Numbered from the stretch's first letter, positions 20,412 through 32,177 are shown. The stretch: 64,000 nucleotides of DNA from Scedosporium boydii (GCA_002221725.1 NJFT01000011.1:186001-250000), one strand, 5' to 3'. Numbers and translations: made by a program. The notes: generated by a model from the sequence alone, not told the origin.

Positions 20412-21482
20412 ATGGACCCTCAGCACGGACAGCCATCTTCGCATTCTCAAGACGGCCATCAGCAGGCTGTCTATGACACCAGCCAGGGCGGCCACTATGG
20501 TATATTCCTTTCCTCAACCGATTAGTTCCCGCTTTTTCGCTTCTGGGTTGGACTAACACTCCCCAAAATAGGCGCCTGCGCGGCAGTAAGTGGTGTGCAT
20601 CGCCGCTGGGCATCTTTATTTGCAGGTTATCTCCGCTAACACGTCGCTGCTAATAGCTCGCTGCCAAGGGCTTTGCGCCAGCTGATCTTTACACCGGGCC
20701 TTGGGCGAACGTATGTCTAGACAGTCCTTAATCGCACGTATTCGCTGGAGTGCAACAAGATTAACGCACCAAAAACACAGGTTCACCAAGGGCTTACCGG
20801 TCAGTATAAGGACATCCTCACAACTTACTGGCAGCACACTATCAACCATCTGGAGAGCGACACGCACGACTACAAACTTCACCAACTCCCTCTGGCGAGG
20901 ATAAAAAAGGTTATGAAAGCAGATCCTGAGGTCAAGATGATATCTGCTGAAGCGCCAATACTCTTCGCAAAAGGATGCGACATATTCATAACCGAACTTA
21001 CTATGCGAGCGTGGATTCATGCGGAAGAAAACAAGCGCCGGACTCTTCAGCGATCTGACATTGCTTCGGCCCTCAGTAAATCAGACATGTTTGACTTCTT
21101 GATTGATATTGTCCCTCGTGAGGAGGCCTCATCCCATGCCAAGCGCGCTGCGGCGCAGTCAAGTGCAGGCGCGCAGGGAATTCCCGTTGCACCTCCCACA
21201 ACGTCACAAATCCCTGGCCAACACGGAGGCCTGACTCAACCCCCGAGTCACGGACAATCGTCTCATCAGATAGGACCAACCGACTACGGCCTTGCCGGGC
21301 ATGCTATCGGTCCCGAGCAAGATTACCGCCAGCCCGGCATGTACCCGGGCCAGGTCCAAGCCCCTCCGCCTGCACCGTATGGTCAGGCACAGCCGCCTAT
21401 GTACGGTGAAATTGAAGGGATGTATGGCTATTCCACCATGCAACCACAGCAGGTAGGGCCCCACGCTAGCCATGGGTTATAG
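20412..21482 (+). CDS. hapE: CCAAT-binding complex subunit HapE (NF-YC/Hap5)
   Basis: Four exons (20412-20499, 20572-20585, 20657-20710, 20781-21482) join to 285 residues. HapE pairs with HapC through histone folds and, with HapB, binds CCAAT boxes in hundreds of promoters. The core is nearly invariant: [17 protein letters not shown], then [39 protein letters not shown] and [21 protein letters not shown] fungal-specific extension precedes the core ([16 protein letters not shown]). The C-terminal third is Gln/Pro/Gly-rich, as expected for an unstructured tail. Exon 2 is only 14 nt. It is called because a single larger intron would break the frame, but this is the least certain part. The gene converges on sec15, with 219 bp between stops. 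Confidence 0.95.
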
Positions 21483-21701
21483 ATGCATTCCGCTCATCCT
21501 CTTGCTTTCAGGGCCCCATATCTTCGGAGGATTTTGAATAGACCAAGGGTCAAATTTTCGCTGTGGAATGGATCCTTGGCTCATTCCCGAGCAAGCAGTG
21601 GCGTCGTTGGAGATGGAGACGTGGTGGAAGTGATCTGAAGATACCGGCTCGACGTGGCGCGACAGCGGCCGGCGTGTGGCTACAACTTGATCAGAGCAAC
21701 A

Positions 21702-24700
21702 TTATTTCATACCGAAGCGAGATGAAAAACTAGCCAGGGCGGCCGTTCGGCTCGACCCTTGTACCGTTGAGGTGAGCCTAAGAAGCGGGTGCGCGAAGTC
21801 AGCCAAAACAGATACCCAGAAGATAAAGAAGAAAACGAACGTGACGTTTCCATACTTCTCAAGTAGAATTGGCCCATTCATCGCGTCGACGCGACCATAC
21901 TTCTTGTTGCGGGTAGAAATATCGAAAAACTCGTCATGATTGTCAGACTGCATTAGATTGATGGTTTGCTGCAGCTCGTCGAGGTTCTCCTTTAACATGG
22001 CACCATTTTCTAAGCGGTCGACAAAACCTGTGAGGTACTGGACGTCATTCGCCAACGCAGCCACGCCGTTCGAATTGATGTGTTTTACTTCAGGCGATAA
22101 CGGGAGAGCCTGCCTTGTGAGCACATGGAGAACCAAATAAACGCAAGAGATTCTGGACGTACGAGGATTTTGTTGGCGGCGTGGCTAAGGGCGTCGAAGT
22201 AAATCAGCTCCTTGATCTCCCGAGGCAACCCAAGGAGGGTTGAATTCATGATATTTGCCAGATACGTCGTCAAGGTTTGCATGTAATTGCTGGTTTCTGA
22301 GGCAACGGTAGCGGCCAACCTGGGGAAGGCGTGTTAGCATTTCTCCGTACAATTTCTTTTTTTTTTTTTTTGATGCAACTTCGTTGGGATATCATACCAG
22401 TCATATTCGGCAGTATCCACGAGGTCATCGATCTTTGAGTTAACAAGCTCAAAAATGCGCTTCTCGGCTGTCTTTTTGTTACTACGAAATTGCTCAGTAG
22501 CCTCCAAAGTCACTGGTCCGCCTGCCGATGTAGATGAACGTGCTCGGATGAGGAGTTGCTCTAACTCGTGGCAGGCAATTTCGAAATGCTCCAGGTTGAT
22601 TAAAATCTGGACTATCTGCCCCAGATACTGCGAGCTGAGTCGTTCAACGAGAGACTTGCAAACTTTGTCGACAAGAAGCTCATCAAGAGCCTAACTTTGC
22701 AGTCAGCGTTCCGACGGGATGATGCATACATCTAGGGTAGCCGGGGGGCTATAGTTGACTCTACCTTTCGAAGGGTTTCGTCAATGACGTTTGGGTGTTG
22801 GAAATGATCATCTGAGAAGAAATAAAACTGGTTGAGGAAGTTGCGGATATCAATGCAGCATAGTGGGTACATCTGAGAGAACGGCAGGACACAAGGAAAA
22901 CTGTAAATGACGCTCTGTTAGGCATGGAAACCGGAGAGAAGTAACCTCACAGACTTACCTTAATTCATGTGTTGGTTTCTCCGGGCTAAACCAGCTGACA
23001 TTCACTACTTTCTCGTATTCCTCCGGTGATTGTATAGTCATAGGCATGTAATCATCCGTGGAGACGATCTATCAGACACATCAAGTCAATCAGTAAGCTT
23101 CGCAAACATTCAATCTCCGGGGCCTAATGAATAGACATACCTCCTGGAAATCCTCACTAAACCTCCGCTTAAGGAGCTCCGCGTATTTATTGAATAAGGT
23201 AAGGAGAAAGTTGTCAAGCATTGCCACTGAGTATCCCCAGCCCTATGAAATAGTGGCGTTAGATCTGCCGGGTGAACATGGTTTCCCACGTCGAAAAAGA
23301 ACGATGAAGCGTGAATGATGCAATCTTCGAAAAGTTCGCCTGGTTCTTACCTCCATTGTCTGGATGAACAGTGAGATAAACCCCTTGATTTTCAATAGCA
23401 CCTCGGCGTCTGTAACATCATTCAGGGCCTTCGAGGTAAGGTTCACGGCAGCTTGGCACATCGAATCCCAGAGCTCCTCAACCTAGGCATGGCAAGTATT
23501 AGTACCTATTCTAGAAGTGAAGCTGTAGCCTAGGTGACAGATCAAGTTTAGGGGAGGGGAGGTGATAGAATGAGGTTGGCCGTGAGAGAATAGGGCTTGA
23601 AATACATCAACTGCGGATCGTAACTGCGGTGCACGGCGCATGGTGGCCTTTTCGATGATAGCAAATCCAGTGATGCCCTCCAGTAGACTACTAAGGGATA
23701 GCTCGTCATCTTCCAGTAAACTAACAGCAGCAGGGAGCAGTAGGTCCTTCTGCTGTCGCCTAGTGGCAGAATATTCCGCACGAAACTTATCGATCTGTCC
23801 GAGGGCTTCATATATATGAAGACATTCGAATAGAGGCGTGAAGTCAACCTGAAGTTCGTCGTTATCAAGTACATCAAACTCCTCTGCCTCATCTGATACA
23901 AGTTCGATCGCAGAGTTGAGCTTGAAGTTTGCCATAAACTTGTCGTCCTCTACACGCTTTCGTTGCCTTGTTCTCCGCAGTTCTGTGTGGTAAAACGCGA
24001 CCTCTCCGAGGAATTGCGATGTCTCTCTTATTCGGAAGAGCCAAGTATTCAGATCCGTCATCACTGCCTCTGAGATAACTTTCTGGGATGCCGGGATGGA
24101 TTTCTGGATGATATCGGCCAGCCTCTGCTGGGTTGCATATTTGTTTTGGACAGTGGGAATAATGTGCTCGTTCTGAAGATCATCTAAAGACTTGAGGGCG
24201 GCGTAGTACTTCTTCTTTTTAATTAGATCGTGAGTCTGGTTGACAGCATGAAGAATGCTTAAAGAGCCTCGCAACGCGTCAGAAGCATCTGTGATATTCT
24301 GTCGAATAGCCCTTGTGTTGACAAGTGCCTGTTTCTGTTCCGCTAGTATCTCGGTACTGGACTGGATGGACTGGTTCAATTTGAGGATTTCGTCGGTCAG
24401 GAGAACCGTTTCCTCACGGATCGATTGCAGTTGATTGACGGATCGAAGGAATTCTTCATGGCGGGTCAATCCTATCCTCTCAATATCGGTCTCCCTGTCG
24501 TCTGAGTATTCCCCCAGACTTTGTAGGAGCGTGGCCGTCCGCTCAGTGCTCGCAGCATCCTTGAGGACGTGGATTAACTGATCAATAAACTCAGAGTCTG
24601 AAGACGGGGATATAATCTACGGGAGAAAGCAATGTTAGGTCAGAATGCTGAAAAAGGTCTCGGAGGACGAACCTGGTCAACTGCAGAGCCATAATCCTCA

Positions 24701-24735
24701 TAGACGAGGGTTCTGCGCGGGAGTGGTTTGGCCAT
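21702..24735 (-). CDS. sec15: Exocyst complex subunit Sec15
   Basis: Ten exons (24735-24673, 24616-23606, 23482-23351, 23242-23141, 23068-22959, 22900-22765, 22690-22398, 22319-22163, 22109-21856, 21777-21702) join without a frame break to 777 residues, the normal size. Sec15 links the vesicle Rab (Sec4) to the exocyst and tethers secretory vesicles at the hyphal tip. The N-terminal half is coiled-coil-like and includes HDLIKKKKYYAALKSLDDLQ and AVMTDLNTWLFRIRETSQFL, both diagnostic. The C-terminal helical domain includes DALSHAANKIL and LTGFVDRLENG. The last intron (21855-21778) is in frame, so unspliced RNA would encode an alternative insert in the tail, but the spliced end (ALASFSSRFGMK) matches the family. 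Intron donors are mostly GTAAG or GTATG. Confidence 0.94.
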
Positions 24736-25851
24736 GACTCTACTAGACAGCAATCAGATCGAACCTTAACACCCAGATAAAGATCATTCATACGTACCAG
24801 TGAAATCTAAGCGAGCAGTAAAGAGAGTTGAAATTCACCCTCCCGTCGAAACGTCGAGGAGTATGATTAAAGAGAGGGATGCTGACTAAGTGGCCTTCGA
24901 CGATTGCAACACTTTCCCCACTATCCAAGTCTCAACTCCTACAGCAGAGTCACTCATCGATCGACAAAGGATCAATGACGCCAGCTACAGCGAGCATAGT
25001 CCAGGTCTTGCTTAAGCCGTTCATTAGTGATTGGCTACCGAGACTCTAGTATTCCATCTCTACGCACATAGATCATTCAGTTAGCATTCCTTTCCTGATG
25101 CCGATGCCCTAACCTCACGAGCCAAGCCTCGAGACAGCGCATTCTGGGGGAGTTCTATTATTTCTCGCGTTACTTATTTACCGTAAAACTTTAATTATAA
25201 TATGATCCCGTATCAAAATTGTAGTTTCATAAACAACTCTTCCTGCCAGGGATTGGAAGGAATATCAAATCCGTTCTTGCTTAAATGAGTAGAGTGCGCG
25301 GTACTCATCGTCACCTCCGAGTCTCAAGGTTGAGCATGATCACACCTCCACACTCAGTCACTAGCTGCAGTCGTAAAGATGGGGACCTTCGGAGTTAGTT
25401 ACCCTCTTCTACCTAGCCAGGGGCAATGTGAAGAATCGCAAGGGATGTTCGCCCAATATGTAAGGAGAAAAGAAGAAAGTAGAAAAAGTATGACTAGACG
25501 ACCGAACCAGGTGTCGACGTTTAGTGCCTCTTCTCTTAGAGCCGCCTTCGTAACCGTAGCTACATGGGAGATAGGTGATAAGATCAATACTACGTTTGAG
25601 AAGAGACCCGTCCAGACGGGAAGGTGCATTCAAGCCAAAAGTTCGAAACCGTCGATGGTCGCGCCTTCTAGATATTTCACCTCGGCGCTCCCAGGATTTG
25701 GGGAGTAAATTCAAGCCATCCTCCCAGCACGCCTTCAGCTTCCCCTTCCTACCCCTTCTAGCCCAACGCTTCTTTCTCTCCCCGCAAAGACAAAAACTGA
25801 TTGAGAACTCCCAAGCAGTTCGGGACCGGCAAGGAAATTTCATCATCTCCA
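24736..25851. promoter_or_regulatory. Divergent promoter region, sec15 / mei2-like
   Basis: 1,116 bp between divergent genes. A CCAATCA word (minus strand, 25,028-25,034) lies about 290 bp before sec15. Several short open frames on both strands between 25,379 and 25,864 contain no domain and probably lie in the long 5' leader of the Mei2-type gene. Confidence 0.4.
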
Positions 25852-28493
25852 ATGGCGAGCCCAAATCCGTGGAGCAAAACGGGTCTGGGCCTCAAAGGTG
25901 ACCGCCCTGATACCGCCCTACCTATCCCTAATTATCCCCAACCTTGTCTCTCCATGGGAGACCATCAAGAGGCGCAAACGGCCGATCCCCAAACCCCCAA
26001 GACTCCCCTCTGCATTTCGAATGCACCCTGTTCAACACAAGGCGGGACCCCCATCGAACCACCCAGCGCTTTGGCTTGTGTGCCAGTGGCAGTCGTCGAT
26101 AAACAAGCCGCTGAATCGCAGCCCGATGCTCGAAAGCTGTCACCAACGGCCTCTTCTTTCCAGCCGAGTTCGAGCTTTCTCGTTAACAGCCACCACGGCG
26201 CTCTAGGTGGATCATATGCCCCACTGATGTCGCCCTACGCTGCGATGACTTCACAGTTATCGAGTGCCGAGCTTGGGGTTTCCCGTCACCTCCTTTTCAC
26301 ATCATCTAGCAGCACCGTTATCCCGGCAGATGTCGATGTGTTTATGGAAGTAAGTGCTTCTAGCCAAAAATCTCTCTAGCATCTCAAGATTGACAGAATT
26401 GTTACAGACTCTGCGCCAGCTCGGCTTCCAGTGCAAGGGCACAAGGGTCTCGCAAGCCCTTGGGACATTCACGTCAGTCTACTTCACGGACATTCGGGAT
26501 GCGTGTTTCGTATTTGCAAATTCCTACCGCTCGCACATGAATTGGAATGTCCAGTATGTGTCCGGCATCACAAATGCCAACCCGCCTCCAAGCTGTACGG
26601 CGTTGCCAGAAGGTCAAATAATGGTCGTCGCAACCGCACAGTCTGGTGTGAAGCTTGACGACCACGATGCGAAAACCGCCATTTGTCAGTTGCTCCATTC
26701 TCATTCGGAGATCTTCTCGATGAAGCAGCTAGCCCCCTTCCGGGGCGGAGTATTCCGGGTCATCGTTGAATATTGTGACGCTGGAGCGGCGCATAGAGCG
26801 GTGACAAGACTTACCGGGATGGCCATAGAGGTACGAAGGCCCATGGCTATTTTGCTTGCTGTCAGCGCTAATCTATAACATCTGAAGGGGGTCCAAATCG
26901 AGGCGACCGCGCATTTCCAGGACCTTACTACACCCTCCAATAGGCTTCTTCAAATGCCTGCGGATCATATGATTCACCGAGAAGGGGACGTCGGTGAGAT
27001 CTCCTGCATCATTGAAGAATCACCTAGTCGAGCGGATGGCCCAGGATATAAGCAGGTGGGTGGAATTCAGCAACAGGTTGAGCGATTACCCATGTCGCCG
27101 GACTCGCTGAGGTCTCCGGGAAGCATGCATTCGGTCGTAAGATCTCCCGAAGCATTGGCCTATCCAATGAGTCCTGGCCTTCCACTCGACTCCGACCTTG
27201 TTCCCCTCCCCGCCTTTGCGGCGGATGCCGTTGGGTCGGAAATGGTACCTCTTCATCGACCACGTGGGGAGCTCGAGACACGTCAGCATACGCATAACAA
27301 TGAGAGATCAGGCTTTCGACGTCAAAATACTTTCCGTAGCATTAGGGGGTCTCATTACACCACCTCAAGCCACCATAACCACGTCGATATTAACCGGATC
27401 AGAGAAGGAACAGATGTTCGAACGACGGCAAGTTTCGATGCCCCGACCCAAGAAAATTCCCCCGCCTAACATACTTCGATAGATCATGCTTCGAAACATC
27501 CCAAACAAGGTTGACCAGGCTATGCTTAAACGGATTGTCGATGAGTCGAGCTGGGGGAAGTACGACTTCATGTATTTGAGGATTGATTTCGCAAATGACT
27601 GCAAGTAAGTCTGCTCGCCCAGCACCGCGAAGGGGAAAGCTTCCTAACCATCGCGGAACTGTACAGCGTGGGATATGCGTTTATAAATTTTGTTGATGTA
27701 AGTGGTTCAGCCGGTTTTGAATCTAGTCTTCGGCTCATCCAGACCTAACTCGCGAAACAGCCTCTTGACATCATTGACGTGCGTGACCCAGTCGACATAG
27801 ACCTGATCATTTTCTTGCAACTCACAATCTGTAGTTTGTGAAGGCTCGCGGGAACCAACGATGGTAAACTCTGTTAGCCAAGTCTCCCTGAGATGCACAC
27901 ACTAATATCTGTAAAAGGAATTGTTTCAAGAGCGACAAGGTTGCAGAAATATCATACGCGAGTATGTGGATACAAGGACACTTTGCTGGGAGACCTATGA
28001 CCTGCTTATCAATCTAATCCACCCTAGCCATCCAGGGAAAAGATTGCCTCGTCCAGAAGTTTCGAAACAGCTCCGTGATGCTGGAGCCACCTCACTATCG
28101 GCCCAAGGTAGGTAAAGAAAGGAACCAGGAAGGGGAACAGGGATGCTGTCCTGGAGGCTAAACATCCAAAGCTATTTTTTACCTCCAATGGTCCGAAACC
28201 TGAGCTAGCTGGCCAGGAGGAGCCATTCCCGAAACCCGATAACCAGTCCAAGATGAAAAGGAGTTGTGAGAACGCAGAGCACGTTGGTATGTACCCCAGG
28301 GAGGAGGAAAAAGTCTGGCCATGCGGGTGTTGACTTAGATGGGCTAGGCCTTTTCACTCCAAACGCAGGCCAACACTTTCGTGACGAACAACGCCGCCGG
28401 CGTTCCCAGTATGATCGCGGTACGAGACTAGCAGCGCTCGAGGAGTATGACTATGACGCTTCCATCCAGCATCTCTACGACCAGCGCTACTAG
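25852..28493 (+). CDS. mei2: Mei2-type RNA-binding protein
   Basis: Eleven exons (25852-26349, 26408-26830, 26888-27427, 27483-27604, 27667-27697, 27761-27778, 27835-27863, 27918-27961, 28028-28107, 28172-28286, 28348-28493) join to 681 residues. The C-terminal Mei2 RRM spans about residues 488-595: IMLRNIPNKVDQAMLKRIVD, GKYDFMYLRIDFAND, NVGYAFINFVDPLDIIDFV and KARGNQRWNCFKSDK. An upstream region, about 165-305, resembles a degenerate RRM. Mei2 of fission yeast drives meiotic entry by sequestering mRNA-decay factors, but the role in filamentous fungi is less clear. Intron 3 (27428-27482) uses a GCAAGT donor, a GC-AG intron, and exon 6 is only 18 nt. The RRM is cut by six introns, so simple ORF calling sees only fragments. 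The N-terminal start is the first Met in an open frame and could lie elsewhere. Confidence 0.9.
27428..27482 (+). other. GC-AG intron in the mei2-like gene
   Basis: The intron starts GCAAGT and ends GATAG. Removing it joins DVRTT to IMLRNIPNK, the expected junction in this family, in phase 0. No GT donor nearby keeps the frame. GCAAGT matches the consensus of the rare GC-AG class. Confidence 0.8.
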
Positions 28494-28788
28494 ATAGCTG
28501 GGGTCAGAGGATAACGATCCTTTCTTTGTGGGGTTGACTGCCTGATACCTCGATTCTTCTTTTCTTTTCTTTCTTTTTTGTCCCTTCTTTTGCCTCTGCC
28601 CATACACAGAGGCAGGCTCCAAATATTTGCCGCGTAGTTTAAGGCCGAATGACAGCCATGAATGTCGAAGATTTAGGCTCGCAGTAGCCCAGGACGGTGG
28701 TAACTGGCAGAGCTGTATTCCTGTCCTAATTTAGTACTATGAGGGATGATCTGCATCTGCCGGATAATCGATGCTGGTGATATACCGT
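28494..28788. other. Convergent spacer, mei2-like / SLP1
   Basis: 295 bp between convergent stops. It contains a T/C-rich tract at about 28,556-28,595. No gene is visible. Confidence 0.45.
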
Positions 28789-31200
28789 TCATTCGGGCAG
28801 CGGGGGAAGAGGCTTTCGCGAGCGGCTCGTAGAAAATGGTACAGCAGTTTCATCATCCACTTGGGACTTTATCCTAGATTGTTTGGACAGCCCTTGACAC
28901 AAGTCACCTCGGGCTTCCCAAGGCCGGCTCTGAGGTGACGCAGGATATTCCTGCCTCGTTGCCGTAAACGCCTGAGATTGGCAAAGTGGCTCCGCCTTTT
29001 CCGACGCAGACCTGCATGGCACGCCGTCCTCGAAGGCATCATTATGACAACCAACTGGGCTGCTAGATTCAGTGGGCGGGGTTTGTTGTGAACGCAACGG
29101 GCTGCCCAAACCTAAGTTTGGTCGATTGACACGGGTGAGCATTCTCGATAGACTGTCCTTATCCAGAAATGGTGCGTCGGCTTGAGACTGCCAGAGAACC
29201 GGGGCTGAGGCATTCGCTACAGAACGAGAGAAGATGATCAAGACTAAGCATGACAAGAGTAGTACAGACTGCCCAATTGACATGCGTTTCTGGAAAACAA
29301 CCTCGTCAGCCAGAACATTCAATCTTGACGAAAGCGCGACAAGTTCGCTCTGAGAGTGCTCCCTCTGGGTCTCTAGTGCGATGACTGTCGATTGCCAGAT
29401 CTGGTCGTATTGTTGCTGGAGACCATCTAACTCTGCCCGTACAGTACGATTGAAAGACTCCATGAGATCCTCGAGCTTGAAAAGCCTTCGTTCTTCGATT
29501 CGTACAAAGGCTTCTTGGAAATACTTGGACTGGTCCTCGACGTACTTGAGAGTCCAGGTTACGTTAGCCTCCAAGAGTTGGAGGCGTTTCGTTATGGTTT
29601 TAAAGAAGCTGTCCTGAACGATGGGCGGGGCAGGCGAATTTGCCGCAGCAGTGGTAGTTCTGTTTTTGGAATGAGTGACCGGTATCTCGGGTGCCTTGAG
29701 CTGCGATGAAGAACTAGTCGTCTCGGAAGCGAAGTTAGATGAGACATTTGCACTCCGGGCTTCCTCTTCAACAACCAAGGTTGGCGTCGCCCCATCAGTG
29801 GAAGCTGGGGTGTCTCCACGAGGTCGCAGGGAGGTGCTTGCTGAGTCCTGGTTTGGGTCCGGCACTAAAACCCGTGGAACATCCGAGAAGTCTGTCCTCT
29901 GTCGCCGGCCAGATGCGTCCATGCTTGGCTCGCGAGCACTAATGGTGCTCGAATCTACAGCTGTTGACGGGAATGCGGGACATGTCTCGTCAAGCGGCAT
30001 CCCCGAGAAGAGAAGGACATCAGGTAATGGAGACAAGCCATATTCTCCAATTATAGCTGCGCTGCTCTCATCGTTTGGTGGAGCACCCTCCAGTCTCCGT
30101 AAGTTGGTGGCGCCACTAAAATCTTCCTCTTCGGCACCAGGTTCTGTTTCCTTCCACGATTCCATCATTCGCGTACCATGGACACGGAGTAGCGACACCG
30201 GACAAAAGTACTCATTTCCATAATGAGTTATGAACTCGACCCGCACGTACTTCGCCCAGATTTGCGGATTATCGACCAGAAAGGGTTGAATATCCCTCGA
30301 GTTTTTGGCCTCGAAAGTACCCAAAAAGCGCCACTTGTCGGCCTTGACAGGGTATCGATCACTCACACTCACACGAAAGTGTCGGACCATGCTAGAAAAG
30401 AATTCGAAGTTTGCTAACACAACTGTGTCAACTAAAATGTCATCGCTTAGTTCAACAATGACATATTTCTCTTCGGCTTGACATTCAAAGAGCATGTAGG
30501 AATCCTTGTTCTCTAAAAGAATCGCCTTTGCGTTTTTTGTCCCGGGACTCGTCTTCAAAACGGTCGCACCAGCATCAAACGACGAGTAGGAGAATCGTTC
30601 TTTGCATGTCTTGCCAGCATCTTTGCTGCGATAATACTGTGTTTTTCCATCGTCATAGAGCACCTTAACAGCCTCGTCGCTAGCCTGTGCTTGAAGAGGT
30701 GGGTTTGAGGGTTCATCGCGGTAGTCCGAGAGAACTTCAAAATTAAGAGGGATCTCCGCGTCGTCGCCGAGACTATCGAGGCTTAGATCGACTGCATGGC
30801 CGCTGCGGTGTCGCGTGGGACCAGGCGACCGCCTTTGCATCTCTTGGGGATCTTGTCCACGCTGGCGGAGCATCAGTTCCTTCCATTCTTCGAAAGAAAG
30901 GATTGGATTGTTGCGGTCTCCGCGAGAGGCGGCCGCGTCTGAGGGTCCCGGGTCGGTCTCGCCCAAGGTTGTGCTCGCTGTTGTACTCTCCGAAGTGGAA
31001 GGTGGTGTGAACACAGGCGTTGCCCGACTAGCCCGCAGACATTGTTGGGGCAGAGTATGGGTTATGTAGTTGACGGTTTTGAAGGGACATGCGGAATGAG
31101 CCTCATTTTCGACTGGCTGGGTATATGCTGCTGCGATGCAGGTCCATATGAAGAGGTGTAATATGTATACGCGCCGGGAACAAAACGGATGGATATTCAT
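28789..31200 (-). CDS. SLP1: SUN-domain ER protein, Slp1/Osteopotentia family
   Basis: One long exon encodes 803 residues. The start at 31,200 was chosen because it creates a signal peptide (SRRVYILHLFIWTCIAAAYT), whereas the open frame beyond it has no ATG. The luminal FEEWKELML motif, about residues 103-111, is typical of the family. The SUN-like domain spans about 200-345 (KERFSYSSFDAGATVL, AEEKYVIVELSDDI, YFCPVSLLRVHGTRMM). A coiled-coil stretch precedes a transmembrane segment near 645-663 (SVLLLSCLVLIIFSR), and the tail is Pro-rich and ends RKPLPPLPE. Yeast Slp1 works with Emp65 in the endoplasmic reticulum to protect soluble folding proteins. The transmembrane segment and tail differ in length from yeast, so the topology of the tail is inference. 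A RIP-type AT island lies directly upstream. Confidence 0.9.
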   Translation of the reverse strand: MNIHPFCSRRVYILHLFIWTCIAAAYTQPVENEAHSACPFKTVNYITHTLPQQCLRASRATPVFTPPSTSESTTASTTLGETDPGPSDAAASRGDRNNPILSFEEWKELMLRQRGQDPQEMQRRSPGPTRHRSGHAVDLSLDSLGDDAEIPLNFEVLSDYRDEPSNPPLQAQASDEAVKVLYDDGKTQYYRSKDAGKTCKERFSYSSFDAGATVLKTSPGTKNAKAILLENKDSYMLFECQAEEKYVIVELSDDILVDTVVLANFEFFSSMVRHFRVSVSDRYPVKADKWRFLGTFEAKNSRDIQPFLVDNPQIWAKYVRVEFITHYGNEYFCPVSLLRVHGTRMMESWKETEPGAEEEDFSGATNLRRLEGAPPNDESSAAIIGEYGLSPLPDVLLFSGMPLDETCPAFPSTAVDSSTISAREPSMDASGRRQRTDFSDVPRVLVPDPNQDSASTSLRPRGDTPASTDGATPTLVVEEEARSANVSSNFASETTSSSSQLKAPEIPVTHSKNRTTTAAANSPAPPIVQDSFFKTITKRLQLLEANVTWTLKYVEDQSKYFQEAFVRIEERRLFKLEDLMESFNRTVRAELDGLQQQYDQIWQSTVIALETQREHSQSELVALSSRLNVLADEVVFQKRMSIGQSVLLLSCLVLIIFSRSVANASAPVLWQSQADAPFLDKDSLSRMLTRVNRPNLGLGSPLRSQQTPPTESSSPVGCHNDAFEDGVPCRSASEKAEPLCQSQAFTATRQEYPASPQSRPWEARGDLCQGLSKQSRIKSQVDDETAVPFSTSRSRKPLPPLPE

Positions 31201-32177
31201 TATGGTATCATGGCGGTGATGGCTTGGAGAAATATCGACACTTTTCGGATCACCGCCCAAGCAGGGTGTCAGAATGGTCTCCGCGCCGGTTTAGGCTGAC
31301 ACGGTTCTTAAATAAATATATTACAAATAAAAAAGTAAGCAATATATATATATATATAATATATAAAAATATAATTTATAAATTTAATTTTAAATTATTA
31401 AAAGTATTTAAATTTTATAAATTTATAAATATAAATTTATTATTTATATTATATTATTTTATAATAATATAAATTTATAAAATATAATTTTAACTTTATT
31501 TACTTATATATAAAATTTTATAAAAAGTAAGAGTAAATATTTTTAATTTTATTTTTTTAATAATTTATTTATAAATTAAAAAATACTATAGGTACCTCGG
31601 CTGTAAGGGCCTGGATTTTATTACGTACATAGTATTATATAAACTACGCAAGTAATGCCGCATCTGTCCAGGTAATATAGGCTCTACCGTCAATGGTGAC
31701 ATACGAAGTATGAGCAGACTTATCCCGCACCTTCGCATTTGATCACCTAAACTATGACTTCAGTCCGTCCACCTTGGTTACATCACCCATGAGATTGACA
31801 AAAGGTTACACTGCATCGAGGGGTGGTAACCGTGCCAAGGGCGGGCTCGCCCGGCGTGGCGTGGCACAGTTATTGGCAAGAAACAGGCCCCGAATGTTGG
31901 TTCATGCGAATCACCTTTATTGTTACATTGCCTATGAGCTTGGCAAAAGCTTGCACGCTCAAGCTCGAAATCACACGTCCAATCTGAGTAGTAAACTACC
32001 TTGGTTCCTATTTACATATTGGGATGAAAGGACGGAGTAGACTCTTCCTGCAGGTGGCGCGTTAAACGAAGTGGATGATTAGATCTGATTGGGTTGCCTA
32101 AATGCCTCATCTTGACAGACTGACCACTACCACACCACCCCTCAGCGCAATTCCAGAACCTTTCCAGCACCCCTCCT
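31201..32177. other. SLP1 promoter, AT island and 3' side of kinase-ankyrin gene
   Basis: 977 bp without a supported gene. About 31,300-31,610 is nearly all A/T and looks like a degraded repeat. The right part returns to normal composition and carries two ~40-bp imperfect direct copies (31,777-31,815 and 31,921-31,959). An open frame at 31,774-32,040 has no domain. Confidence 0.5.
31300..31610. repeat. AT-rich island, probable RIP remnant
   Basis: About 310 bp of nearly pure A/T with a short (TA)n run near 31,344-31,359, flanked on both sides by normal-GC DNA. There are very few C or G bases and no CA or TG in the core. The borders are sharp, as for a small inserted and mutated repeat. Confidence 0.6.

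Noticed and set aside
21778..21855. Read-through of the last sec15 intron as a hydrophobic tail segment
   Set aside because: The region is in frame and would add a membrane-like stretch, but it has a GTATGG donor and CTTAG acceptor, and removing it restores the family C-terminus.
31774..32040. 88-codon open frame between SLP1 and the pseudokinase gene
   Set aside because: No recognisable domain. It spans the two short direct copies and parts of it are palindromic (GGGCTCGCCC). Kept only as a repeat observation.
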